From Allium sativum (Eukaryota > Streptophyta > Magnoliopsida > Asparagales > Amaryllidaceae): a stretch of 64,000 nt of DNA. The position numbers were made by a program, and so were the translations under genes. Location: contig CM060910.1 of NCBI GenBank assembly GCA_030737875.1, positions 611,643,303-611,707,302 on the forward strand, read 5' to 3'. Positions 34,672 to 46,748 of the stretch are shown in pieces; positions within the stretch are counted from its first letter, which is position 1, and every line of letters begins with the position of its first letter. The notes beneath the pieces were generated by a model. It was not told where the DNA came from. It made no database searches and saw only the letters and a program-made list of their open reading frames with translations.

Positions 34672-35663
34672 AATATGAGTTTGAAAAATAAAAAGATTTG
34701 ATTTTTTAACTATAAAAAGATAAGATCTTTAATTTAGAAAAAATACGATCTTGATTCATGGAAAAATACGATTTTTCATTATGCAAAGATACGATTTTTC
34801 GTTATGTAAAGGTAAGATTTTTCCTTACGTAAAAATTAGTTTTTTAATAATGTGAAGAAATGATTTTTATATTGGAAAAGATATGGTTTTTATATATATA
34901 ACGATGTGATAAAAATGAGATTTTTATACGAACAGTATAAGAATAAAAATGTGATTTTTACTTATAAATATCATCGTATTAAAAATATGATTTTTAATAT
35001 AAATTTTGTGAAATAGATTGCGTTGGATTCAAAACAACGAATCTGAGCGACAACAAAGCATGGAGGAGTGGAACCCTAGGTGAGAACTCCTCACTTTTAT
35101 TTTAATTTCTAGTTGAAATATTTACTAGGATGCAGACGGTGCTTAGCAGCACCCGACACCCGTCGTCCACAGACTATGGATGTCTTGTTTGTTTGATTGA
35201 TGTGTTGTGAAAAATGATTGTGTGTAGTGGAATGAAATAAATTATTTTATGGTTAAAAATATAATTTTTAACGTGTATATAAAATAAATAGTTATAAACA
35301 AATCGCACGATTTGTTTATGTACACACATTTGACTGATATGGATTGGAACGGTAAATTTTACACATCGCCCAACTACACAAATAAAACCTGTGTTTGATT
35401 GTTTGGAAGCCGCACACGGGTGTTGGGATGAAATTGGCCATACACTAGTCCCAATAATTAGCTGTATGTCGATCGATTGATTGACAGGCTGTTATAAGCG
35501 TTAAATATTTATATTTATTGCTTATGCAGTTGTGTGGTGCACTCTGGATGATGGTTGATGATTTAGCGTTGCTATTATATACATATGTTGTAGGGAATCC
35601 ATATAATTAACATTATATGGTAATTGATTGAGCCTCATTCCAAGTTGGAAAATAAAATATATA

Positions 35664-35840
35664 TTCATGTGTTGAATAGAAGAAAATTCATGTGCTGAAT
35701 AAAATATATATTCATGTGTTGAATAGAAGAAAATTCATGTGTTGAATAAAATATATATTCATGTGTTGAATAGAAGAAAATTCATGTGTTGAATAAAATA
35801 TATATTCATGTGTTGAATAAAAGAAAATTCATGTGTTGAA
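35664..35840. repeat. 'ttcatgtgttgaat' array, 8 units in 5' LTR
   Basis: Two alternating ~23/24-bp forms (ending ATAAAATATATA or AGAAGAAAA) make a ~47-bp higher-order repeat. Eight units are present here and twelve in the 3' LTR (46478-46748). Confidence 0.88.
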
Positions 35841-38800
35841 GAAATTGTTGAATAGAATAACGAAGTTATTGAAATATATAAAGCCATGTTGATAAAATAT
35901 GCGCCATTTTGACGCGAACGATATTTATATCGATTATATTCGTTTTTATAATGAATATCCAAAGGAATTGATTTTAAAATATAATATTTTGAAAATACTA
36001 TCATTTATATACCGATGATATGGAATATTCAATTTTGATTTGAAATTGAATATGAAGTTGAAATCGTTTTGAAAACGAATTTAAAACGATTTATAAAATA
36101 AGTTTTTAAAGGAAATCGACGAAATATATATAATATATATTATATATATATATAATGGCCTGAAAAGAACACGCCGCGCTGCGGTAGTTCGCGAATTTCG
36201 ACCATTGACTTCGAATGGATATTACGGGAGACCCGACCGTCAGATTCTCCTAAAACCGGAACCGTTGGGTTCGTATCGAAAAGAGCTATCTAAGGAATAT
36301 TAGAGATTTGAAATCTAACGATTGGATTTGGAATTATGTCCAAATCAAATTTGGAAAAGGTCGCTGTAAGTGCAGTTCGATAGCCGTTGATGGAAATCGA
36401 CTGTACGTGCCTTGATAAAATTATTAAAAATAGTAATAATTTGTGTAAAATCATAAGAAATGATTTGTGAAGAACTGGGATGAAAATTCCAAATTTGAAA
36501 GATAAAAATAGATTTTTATTGAAATGAACTAGTTTTGAACTAGAATTATAATCCCATTCATTTTTAAAATAAATAAAGTGGATTTGAAATGGTTTTGAAA
36601 ATAACCAGAATTTCCAATATATAAAGTGGAAATGGATATGGATCGAAATTGTGTTTGGAATATTTCGATGTTGGATTTCGTGATTATACAGATGTTGTTA
36701 TGGAAATTTGAAAGATATATTGATATCATTATTTCCAATACGATATTTGTTGGTCGTAGAATTTGATATTGAATATAAGCTAATATATTTTCTATTCAGA
36801 GCCTTGTATTTAATATCAAATGGGATTTGGGTTTGTCGTGAATGGTGTCTTCATTAACACTGTTCTTAAACCCAGTTGAGAAAAAGATGAAATCTTTTTA
36901 TTTAGATTTAATGAAGTATACCAATTAAATGATATTTAATTGGAATTGAATTGGAATTGATTTTTGGGTTTATCGTGAACGATTTTTAAATAACACTTGT
37001 TATTTAACCCGATAATTAATGGAATGTGATTCTGGGTTTATCGTGAACCGTGTTTTAGATGACATTGGTTCTTTAACCCAGTTAAAGACAGGATATTGAT
37101 TTTTGGGAAGATTAAAACTAAGTGGAGTTTTAATGAATCTTTAATTAGATTAAAATGATCGAGAATGGAGTATCACCAGTTTTTCTCCAAATGATAGTTA
37201 AATCTTTAATTAGATTTGAACGTGAAATGGTAATTAATATTTACCGATAACACCGTGGTGTTAGATATGGAGTATTACCAGTTTTGCTCCATGGGATGAA
37301 TAGGTTGGGCTAGGGAAATAAAATAAATGATTACTTCGGTGTGGTTCGCTAATCCCGACTAATTTGAATTGATATTCAAAGGAAGATTAAAGAATAATTT
37401 AAAGAATTTATCTTTGATAAAATTAATGGGAACATTTCACAAAGTATAAGAATATTTGAATAAAAGAATACTCTGGATTGGAATGAGGCGTATATTGTGT
37501 TTGTGTAACACTTGTTTATTATATACGCGAGTTATTCAGAAAGACCGGGTTTATCCCATTCTGAATAACTGATTCGATGATGTGTCGAGGATGAAGATGG
37601 TGGTCGAAGACCGGAGGTCTTCACATCGTTTGGATAATTACTGATGATCTTGATTGGGCTGTACACCCAAGAAGAGGGAATCAGTTGGTGATCGTCTAGA
37701 CGTACTTGGAGATTGATGGATATGCGAGGTACAAGGTGCCTCCGGTTTCGTTCAAACCCAGAACGAACTTTTGAATGGACTGTTTGTCTGACATTGGATT
37801 TTATTCTGTGTGAATGATTTCTATTAAATATATATCTGTTTGGCGGCGGAGAATTTATTCTCTTGCTTAACGCCCTTCTCTGAGACGTACGTGCTCAGAG
37901 GTTATATATTGATGGATATCGATCGCATGGAGTGAACTGCCTGTGTGGCTTGCCTAAGTGGCAAATGATCAAGGCTTTTGTTGAAAAGCAGAGTCTTGTG
38001 GTTGATGATAAAAGCACCGCTTGTGTGGCACAGATTTGTGTAGCATTAATTCGCGAGCCTCACACCCCGGTTGTGAACCAGAAATGGGAGAGGACTGCAG
38101 GGAGGGCATGCATTTCCTTCTAACTAGGGTGGTGTCAGTGACCTACCAGCCCTGATATTTATATTATTTTCACCTGTGTAATTGTTGGATTGCGAGGCAC
38201 CTCAGATATATCGGTGACTATGTGGAGCCGATGGAGTCATTTGGCTCATTTACGCCCCAAAGGGTGGGGAAACGCAGTGCCCAGGGTTTAAGTTTAATCC
38301 ACATCGGTGGACCGACCCTGAAGATCCAAGGGTCACTTGAGCTCTGATCCTGAGACATGGGCTAGATTGTCTCAAAAGCGGTGAGGACGATCCCTTGCCT
38401 CAGTTCGCAGATGGAAACCCAACTTCCAATAGGTGACTTTGCGGTTTTAATTATAAACTATTATGGCGACATGATATATGGTACCCATGCCGTCTAGGAT
38501 TGATACATTTATATTTGAAGTTGTTTTATACACTATGCACTTATAATAGTATCAAATGATTTGTTTTTAACGTACCAAGCATGTTTGGCTATTATAAGGG
38601 AAAACCCTATCCTCCGGCTTGTGATGCATTGTGTGATGGGACCTGGGTCTTATAATAGCTTCATTTTTCCAAAAAGCATTGCGCTGTTTTGTTATATGCA
38701 CTGGTATTCTTGGGAGGAAACCCGTTTCGTGTTATACGTCGTGGTCCCTTGATACTGATTTAAAGTAAAGCTTTAAATAATTGTTTTAGTTCTCACACCA

Positions 38801-39207
38801 GTCACATGACTGACCTGGAGTTTATTCTTTTAACCTAAACTCCAGTGCCCCTATTTCCACGCGGGCAGCTAGTAGTTTTGGTTTTGCAGATTTATATTCA
38901 CAGGAACCTGGTTTACAGCTGGAACGATATCCGGAAAGCTTTGTATCCGTATATCTCTTTCAGTTGTGTATTGTATTATTTTTCCGTTGCAGTAATTTAT
39001 TGTAATCTCTGATAATTATCGAATGTATTTTATTTGTTTATACTCTGTATATTCTTGTATGCTGATGGAATTGTTGTAATTAACAATGAAATGTTCTTCT
39101 GTTTGCGTTTCGATTTGTCGTGTTCTCAAAACAATCAGGGGTTTCGAACGGTCTTGGTCGGTTTAGCGATCGATTCGGATCGAGTGAAATTCCTTATCGT
39201 TACATTT

Positions 39208-39219
39208 TGGTATCAGAGC
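39208..39219 (+). promoter_or_regulatory. Primer-binding site of the giant-LTR element
   Basis: TGGTATCAGAGC begins three bases after the LTR end at 39204 and is followed by TTTGG, extending the match to initiator tRNA-Met style PBS sequences. Confidence 0.95.
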
Positions 39220-40138
39220 TTTGGTTTACAAAGATCAGAGAACAAGACACGTAAGAACCAAACGAAAGAATTCGTTAGTGATTGGATTAGTAATATCCAA
39301 TGAGAGTGACTCGTTAGAGATGGGATCAGTAATACCCTAGAACGAGTGTTAAGAGTATATTTTTAAAATGAAAACGAGTTTTGTTTTGAAAATTTAAACT
39401 TTATTCAACATATTTGAATATTTATTTGTATTGAATTTGGACAATCCAATATATAAAGATTTCGCATATACGTCTGATCAATGGGTATTCGAAGTTTTAA
39501 TATACTGGATAGATATAGAATCACACTTTAGTCGCCCGGGAATGATTCTGATGATGGGTACCCATCATCAGTGTTGTGTTCGAGTTTTGAAAGTGGGATA
39601 TCTATATATTTCCAATTGACTGGTGTGAGAACCAAAATTAGATAGGGCCTATTGTTGTGATTTGGCACCAAAAATGTGATTTTTGACTATATATCGAAGT
39701 TATGAGTTTGAAAAGATAATCAACTAATTGATTGATGATTGTGTTGGTTGATTGTTGGTTGATTAATTAAATGTTGAACCTTTAGTCAAATTGAACCAAA
39801 TAGTGGATTGTATTGAAGATTTATCGCATTTGCATGCATGTACATGTACTTACATTGAACAGGTCATAGCAAGGAGCCTAGAGAAGAGGAATAAAATTGT
39901 TTGCTCTACAAATAGGTACATGTTTATTGAATTTCATGGGTTTTTGATGATTTTATGAGCTGATTGGCTGTTTCTATTTCTTTTTGGATTGGTGAGGGCA
40001 ATGGGAGGCTATTTGAAATATCTCGAAGCTCCCGGTGCAGGGGAGGTTACGGCGAAAATTTTCGAAAATTTAGGGTGTTAGCCAAATTTTTGAAAAATTG
40101 GAAAAGTTCTTAGAAACTGAAAAGTTGAAGAACTGTTC
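39220..40138 (+). other. Non-coding interior (left) of the giant-LTR element
   Basis: About 0.9 kb after the PBS has only short open frames and no Gag, CCHC, protease or RT motif. It contains a perfect 24-nt palindrome at 39548-39571. TGTTC at 40134-40138 is the target site of the solo LTR. Confidence 0.7.
39548..39571. promoter_or_regulatory. Perfect 24-nt palindrome near the PBS
   Basis: A 12-bp arm starting CTGATGATGGGT is followed directly by its exact reverse complement, about 330 bp downstream of the PBS. In retroelement RNAs, self-complementary leader sequences can act in RNA dimerisation or packaging; that role is only a suggestion here. Confidence 0.6.
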
Positions 40139-43100
40139 TGTTGTATATAACAGTGTTGTATACACAATTATATGATTTTTGTTTGATGATAACAACCAAA
40201 TAAATATTACTTTAATGTGTTTGATATTGTACTGTTATTGTAAATCACAGACTGGAATATAATATTTATATTTAAATAAAATACAACTGTACAGAAAGTT
40301 AAATATTCACTGTATTTTATTTAAAATATGAATATTATATCTCTAATATTCAAACAGTACATCTATTTTAACTCCACTATTTAATCACTTCACATATTTG
40401 TACTTGTATATAAACAGAATAAAATAGACAAGCTTGTTTGACAACAATAAAATGATATTTTATTTCAATCAACCTTGTTTATTATAAATAAAAGTACAAT
40501 TCTCATTTTTTCATTTGCTCCTCACTGCAGAAACAATTAGACACTCATTTTCAGTTTCACTTTTACATTCACTTATTTACATACTCAACACTTTCTTGTT
40601 GTCTTCAGTCTTTAGTCTTCTGTCTTCACAGCACTTCACTGTCAGTCCAGTCATCTTCTTCATACCTGTCACAATGAAACACACACACAGTACACTGCAA
40701 TAGAATTTAAACTGAACATATGCGAATATAAATTTTATTTTTAAAATTTTTATTTGCCTCAGATTGCTGGTGTGTTTCTCATCATTTTTCATGACTTGAT
40801 CTGATAAATCTGTGTCTAGACAGACAGTTTGTATATGTACAGGGACAGGAATTTTTTTTTGATGGCTGCAAATACACACGTGTATATATAAATATACATG
40901 TGTGCACTGCCTCGCCAATCAGCGTGCAACTGAGGAGTAGCCACGTGGACCTGCTCGACTCAGTGCACAGCAAGGGACAGTGCAACATGGACATGAGGCA
41001 AACAAATCAAAACTGTGGAGCTGGTCAAGCAAAATCAAGAAACAGCATAGCCAAAGTATCACAAACTGGAAAACAGCAAAGTGGAAAAGCATGTACATCA
41101 AAATGGTCGAGCCAAGCACTTCAAGTCAAAATGATGAATCAATGGAAGTTCAGCTTTTAGCAAGTGCAACAGGGTACACATGCAAATGAATGTAGCATGG
41201 TACAACAAAAGTTTGAGCATACATGTGTGCTCATCTCAGGTTCACACAGCATAAAAAAAAAAAAAAAAATCAGTAAAGTAAAAGCAAGGTGGAGCTACAG
41301 CAAATGCTTTCAGCAAGCTAATGGATGACATAAGACAGCGAAATGGTACAGCAAATTTCAAGCAGAAATATGGCAGGACAAATGCAAATACAAAGCATCA
41401 AGAGTGTGTAAGGTAGCAAGAGAATTTCAAGTTATGGTGCACACATGGTCAATCAACTCAATGGCGCAACTCAAAATAAATGGCCGAGCAGTATGGTAAA
41501 TGATCACAAATATGGTTCAGCATTTTCAGTGGTCAAGCCAGAGTATAAAGCAAGGCATGCAGCATACAAACAGATCAAGACAGTTTTTAAATGTACATGG
41601 CAGAAGTGATCAGCTCAAGACAACATGGTTTGTGCACAGAATCATATATAAGCATGTACGAACATGGAGCGTGATGTACAACTATACAGTGTTCAGAATT
41701 AAGCAGCAGCTAAATGGAGTCAACATGGTCAAGCACAAGTGAATCTGTTCAACATTGTGAGTGGTCATGAATTTCAACATAGCAAGTGCAAGAAAGTTGC
41801 ATGTAATATGGTGAGACAAACAGTTCAGTTTTTACAAAAATAACAGTGGACATAGTAGCAGGACAGTGCACATATTCATGTATGGTGCATCAAAGTTAAG
41901 CTTGCAAAGTGGTGGTGCATGATACATGCAAAACAGCAAATGCACAGTAAATCATGATTTGTGTGTGGTATGAAAACAATTCTATTTTTGTTTTCCAGAA
42001 AATCAGTTTTTGGAAATCATTTCTAAGCAGATTTAATCAAGTTCAATGCAAGCAATTCTGGATTTATTCATCAATGTTTTTCAAAGAAATATATTTGTGA
42101 TGAATATCAATAAACCTTTTCTGGCAAGTTATCAATTAGCATTCAAGTGTTGAAATTGTTTCCAGATTTGGAAATTGAGTGATAGCAGGTTTTTGAAGAA
42201 TGCAAATAATATCGACTAAACTCAAATCAAGGCAAGAACAAGCTTCTATAAATCAGTGAATCTTTAAGACAGATCATTGTTGCCAAAGAAAACAGAGGTA
42301 AGAAACATATTTGGCAAGATTATCTCACAGTATTAAAAGTTTCCAGAAAAGTTTTTTTCTTTTCTTGAAAGAGAATCAAATGGGAGTATCATAAGCATTT
42401 AATTTCGATTTAAACCCAATTCAATCAAGAGAATGTTTTTGGCAAGATCAGTATATTTTTCCAGACTTCAGAAATTCATTTTGGGAAGAAATTATCTCGG
42501 CAATTAATCAATGGCAAGGCATTTTTTATATCAAGAAATGATCTTTTCTATGGAAATCACGCAAGCTTTTTAAGGTAGCCAAAAGAGGAATTCTTGGCAA
42601 TTATTATACAGCAATTCAAAAGGGGCAACAATGAATGTTTAACAAATCAGGTTCACAAATAAATCATGGCCATCAATCACACAATTCAACACAAGAGGAA
42701 ATCAAGAGCCATCAAAGCCGAGAATATATATTTCAAAATCAAAAGGGGAAACCACAAGGAAAATCATCAAGGCGATTTACAGAGGGATTTAAAACCGTCA
42801 TGCCAAAAAGGGGAAACACGCAATCAACCAGAGCGAGTCAATTACAAGAAATCAGAGCAATTAGGGTTTTTTTCTATAACCCTATAATACACCACTTCAT
42901 CACTGGCAAAGAGATCTTTGAGCATCCAAGAAATAAACGATCGAAAACCCAAGCATCGAAAACCAGAGATTAATCAAAGAAAAAAAAATTTCAGAGAATA
43001 CTCACAATTTAATCCATTGTTTTTCGATCATCTCAAACCGAATTGAAGCATCACATATCAACGAAATATTAAGCCATCAGAGCCTCGGTTTTTATCAAGC

Positions 43101-43750
43101 AATCGACCGATTTGGGGAAGGATTCAAGAAACCCTAGCAATCGCCGCCGCCATTTTTGTTCCCCAGAGTAAAAGAGAAAGTAAAGGGATCGGGTGCAAAC
43201 AAAAGGAGAGTGGGCCGGCCAAGTGTCAAAGGACTTTGGGCTTAATTATTAAAAGGGGTTTTTAATTGTTCAACTTTAATTTGTTTTTTATTGTGTATTG
43301 TTTCAATTTCGTTTGTAAACAATTCTGAACAGTTTATAGAGTCTGTAAAACTCTAGGGGAGTTTCAGTTAGGAGTTAACTGACAGTACTAGACTCTGTAA
43401 AATCTAGGAATACAGGTTACGGGTCTGTAATCTGGGGAAAATCTGATTCAGGGGTTTGAATCAGTCTAGGTTTTTGAGCGTAGGGTTAGAATAGGAGCAG
43501 GGTTTGCGAGTGTACATGGTCTTGTATGCGGGATCTGTTCTATCACCTAGTAGAAACCTTAGAAATGCAGCAGTAGGCAGAGTTTTGCCGAAGCTGGGTA
43601 TATCTGTGTGTGATTTATTTTCTACATTTCTGTTTCTGCTATATTCTGTGATCTGTTTATTATTTTAATATCCTGTCAGTTTTTCAATTCAGGTTAAAAA
43701 CTGTGAAAAACCCTATTCACCCCCCCTCTAGGGTTATTCTAGATCCAACA
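40139..43750 (+). mobile_element. Copia-like solo LTR 1 (3612 bp)
   Basis: It starts TGTTGTATAT and ends GATCCAACA, with target duplication TGTTC at 40134-40138 and 43751-43755. The 3' region contains CCTATTCACCCCCCCTCTAGGG, characteristic of the LTR end in SIRE/Maximus and related copia elements (family knowledge). No second LTR, PBS or pol motif lies inside, so it is best read as a solo LTR left by LTR-LTR recombination. A TATA-like CTTCTATAAATCA lies near 42243, and an A run near 41253. Small open frames are not convincing genes. A relative is at 57471-60439. Confidence 0.85.
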
Positions 43751-43824
43751 TGTTCAATAATGGAAGTTGAGTTGATTGGTTAAACGACTTTCGGCTTCGT
43801 TCCTTTTCAGGGACGAAAAGTTTT

Positions 43825-43836
43825 AAGTGGGGGAGA
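43825..43836 (+). promoter_or_regulatory. Polypurine tract of the giant-LTR element
   Basis: AAGTGGGGGAGA lies one base before the 3' LTR start TGTAATAACCC and is preceded by GGGACGAAAAG. It is the same tract style as in the coding chromovirus at 2420. Confidence 0.92.
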
Positions 43837-45261
43837 TTGTAATAACCCGGAAATTCGAGCCAATTTAAAATTTTTATTTTGGCAATTTTAGTGAATTTTG
43901 AATATTTAAAATGGATTATTTTAAATAATAACGACGAGAAATTTATTTTGAATAGAATTAGAATGTATATATTTATATAGATCGTCGTTAGAATATAAAT
44001 ATTTATTTTTAATTATAAAAGGAATTGAAAATGGTGTGGTAGTTTGAAATTTCGATTTCAAATTTCAAATGAATGTACAGGATTCAAAATAAACCGGATT
44101 TTGGTGAAACCAAAAATATCAGAATCTATTTGGGAATATCTTTCCAACGAATCCGAAAAATTGAAATTTCATAGCAGGAATCAAAACTTACGCCCAGTTG
44201 AAAATTCAGAATAGTCGCTATGGAATTCTGGCCCTTAAAAATGGAAATTTTGCAAACGACCTCGTTTTTCGACGAAACCACTTTCGTTGGATCCATGATG
44301 TCAAGTTATTGCTATACTCCAAAATTCGTAATTTTCCGAATCAATATGTGAGCGTGGCAAAGGAAAACGCGTTTGACTAGTTTCAGTTGATTTTAATCGA
44401 CTGGAAAACGGCCATTTTTCAAACAGTCTCGGAATTTGACGAAATTAGTTTTGTTAGGACCGTATTGTCAATACGAAGCTAGAAAATATTTATCGACAAT
44501 TTTTAGAGTCCGTATGTGGCCCCGGTAAATTGAAATGCGCGTTCAAATTCAATATATAGATTTACATTTTGATTTTGACGGAAACTGATCGAAACGATCG
44601 AATCAGCTTATGATACATATCCCATTGTGTTCGGAATGAGGGTAATTAGCTAGGGATGACACTCGATGGGATTGATTTCGAGTTAAAAATAAAAAGGTGC
44701 TTTTTTTTGGAAATAAAGAAGTAAATAATAAATAAATAAAAAACCCCTCTCTCTCTCTATACTCTCCCATCCCCCCGGTTCATTTTAAAAATCAAAAAGA
44801 AAAAAAAAGCCCGAACTCTCCGTCGCTCCAACGCCCCCCTCCGCCTGGCCGACCACCACAGCCTTGGCCCCTCTCCCGCGCTCTCCTCCTTCTTCCCCCT
44901 TCCACCTAAATCGAACCCGCGAGACCCATTACCTCACCCCCCCCCCCCGAACCCCAAATCGCACAACTCCCTTCAGCCACGGTGACCCACCGCCCCTGCG
45001 ATCCATCCTCCCTCTCTCGCATGAGAAGCCCGAAGACCGGAGCCCCTTTTTTTTCTTCGATCGAGCCCTCCATTCCCATCATCGTCAAAGCAGACAACCA
45101 CACCCCGCTCTTTGATGGAGATCGACGTTCAGACAAAAATAGGTGTGTTTTCTTTTTAATCCTATTTTATTTAAATTAAAAACAAAGTATAAAACATAGT
45201 TTAGAAATCAATTTATATATATATATATAGTAGCGTAATATGAAAACCTGATTTTCAATTT

Positions 45262-45482
45262 ATAATAAAAATAGGTTTTTTATATTATAAGAAGAATAAA
45301 AATATGATTTTTATATTATAGAAAGAATAAAAATATAATTTTTATATTATAGAAAGAATAAAAATATGATTTTTATATTATGGAGATAATAAAAATATGA
45401 TTTTTATATTATAGAAAGAATAAAAATAGGATTTTTATATTATAGAGATAATAAAAATATGATTTTTATATTATAGGAATTA
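45262..45482. repeat. AT-rich ~31-bp tandem array, 3' LTR copy
   Basis: About seven units match the array at 34420-34671. Confidence 0.78.
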
Positions 45483-46477
45483 TAAAAATATGAGTTTGAA
45501 AAATAAAAAGATTTGATTTTTTAACTTTAAAAAGATAAGATCTTTAATTTAGAAAAAATACGATCTTGATTCATGGAAAAACACGATTTTTCATTATGCA
45601 AAGATATGATTTTTCGTTATGTAAAGGTAAGATTTTTCCTTATGTAAAAATTAGATTTTTAATAACGTGAAGAAATGATTTTTATATTGGAAAAGATATG
45701 GTTTTTATATATATAACGATGTGATAAAAATGAGATTTTTATACGAACAGTATAAGAATAAAAATGTGGTTTTACTTATAAATATCATCGTATTAAAAAT
45801 ATGATTTTTAATATAAATTTTGTGAAATAGATTGCGTTGGATTCAAAACAACGAATCTGAGCGACAACAAAGCATAGAGGAGTGGAACCCTAGGCGAGAA
45901 CTTCTCACTTTTATTTTAATTTCTAGTTGAAATATTTACTAGGGTGCAGACGGTGCTTAGCAGCACCCAACACCCATCGTCCACAGATCATGAATGGCTT
46001 GTTTGTTTGATTGATGTGTTGTGAAAAATGATTGTGTGTAGTGGAATGAAATAAATTATTTTATGGTTGAAAATATATTTTTTAACGTGTATATAAAATA
46101 AATAGTTATAAACAAATCGGGCGATTTGTTTATGTACACACATTTGACTGATATGGATTGAGATGATAAATTTTACACATCGCCTAACTACACAAATAAA
46201 ACCTATGTTTGATTGTTTGGAAGCCCCACACGAGTCTTGGGATGAAATTGGCCGTACACTAGTCCCAATAATTAGCTGTATGTCGATCGATTGACTGACA
46301 AGCTATTATAAGCGTTAAAAAATTATATTTAATGCTTATGCAGTTGTGTGGTGCACTCTGGATGATGGTTGATGATTTAGTGTTGCTATTATATACATGT
46401 GTTGTAGGGAATCCATATAATTAACATTATATGGTAATTGATTGGGCCTCATTCCAAGTTGGAAAATAAAATATATA

Positions 46478-46748
46478 TTCATGTGTTGAATAGAAGAAAA
46501 TTCATGTGTTGAATAAAATATATATTCATGTGTTGAATAGAAGAAAATTCATGTGTTGAATAAAATGTATATTCATGTGTTGAATAGAAGAAAATTCATG
46601 TGTTAAATAAAATATATATTCATGTGTTGAATAGCAGAAAATTCATGTGTTGAATAAAATATATATTCATGTGTTGAATAGAAGAAAATTCATGTGTTGA
46701 ATAAAATATATATTCATGTGTTGAATAAAAGAAAATTCATGTGTTGAA
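46478..46748. repeat. 'ttcatgtgttgaat' array, 12 units in 3' LTR
   Basis: This has the same alternating units as 35664-35840, expanded by two 47-bp dimers. Confidence 0.88.

Larger units (their letters stand above)
32999..39204 (+). repeat. 5' LTR of the giant-LTR element
   Basis: It starts TGTAATAACCAGG and ends ATCGTTACA. From left to right it contains a C/T-rich leader-like segment (about 33893-34290, including a run of 17 Cs at 33924-33940), ~31-bp AT repeats (34420-34671), a hairpin GGTGCT-tagc-AGCACC (35138-35153), alternating 'ttcatgtgttgaat' repeats (35664-35840) and the family-conserved blocks near 36165-36440 and 37846-37890. No protein domain is found. Likely promoter sequence is 'aaataaaaagg' near 33848 (weak). 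Confidence 0.9.

Noticed and set aside
42635..42973. 112-codon plus-strand frame as a gene
   Set aside because: It lies inside solo LTR 1, is low-complexity Lys/Gln/Asn-rich, and has no counterpart in solo LTR 2.
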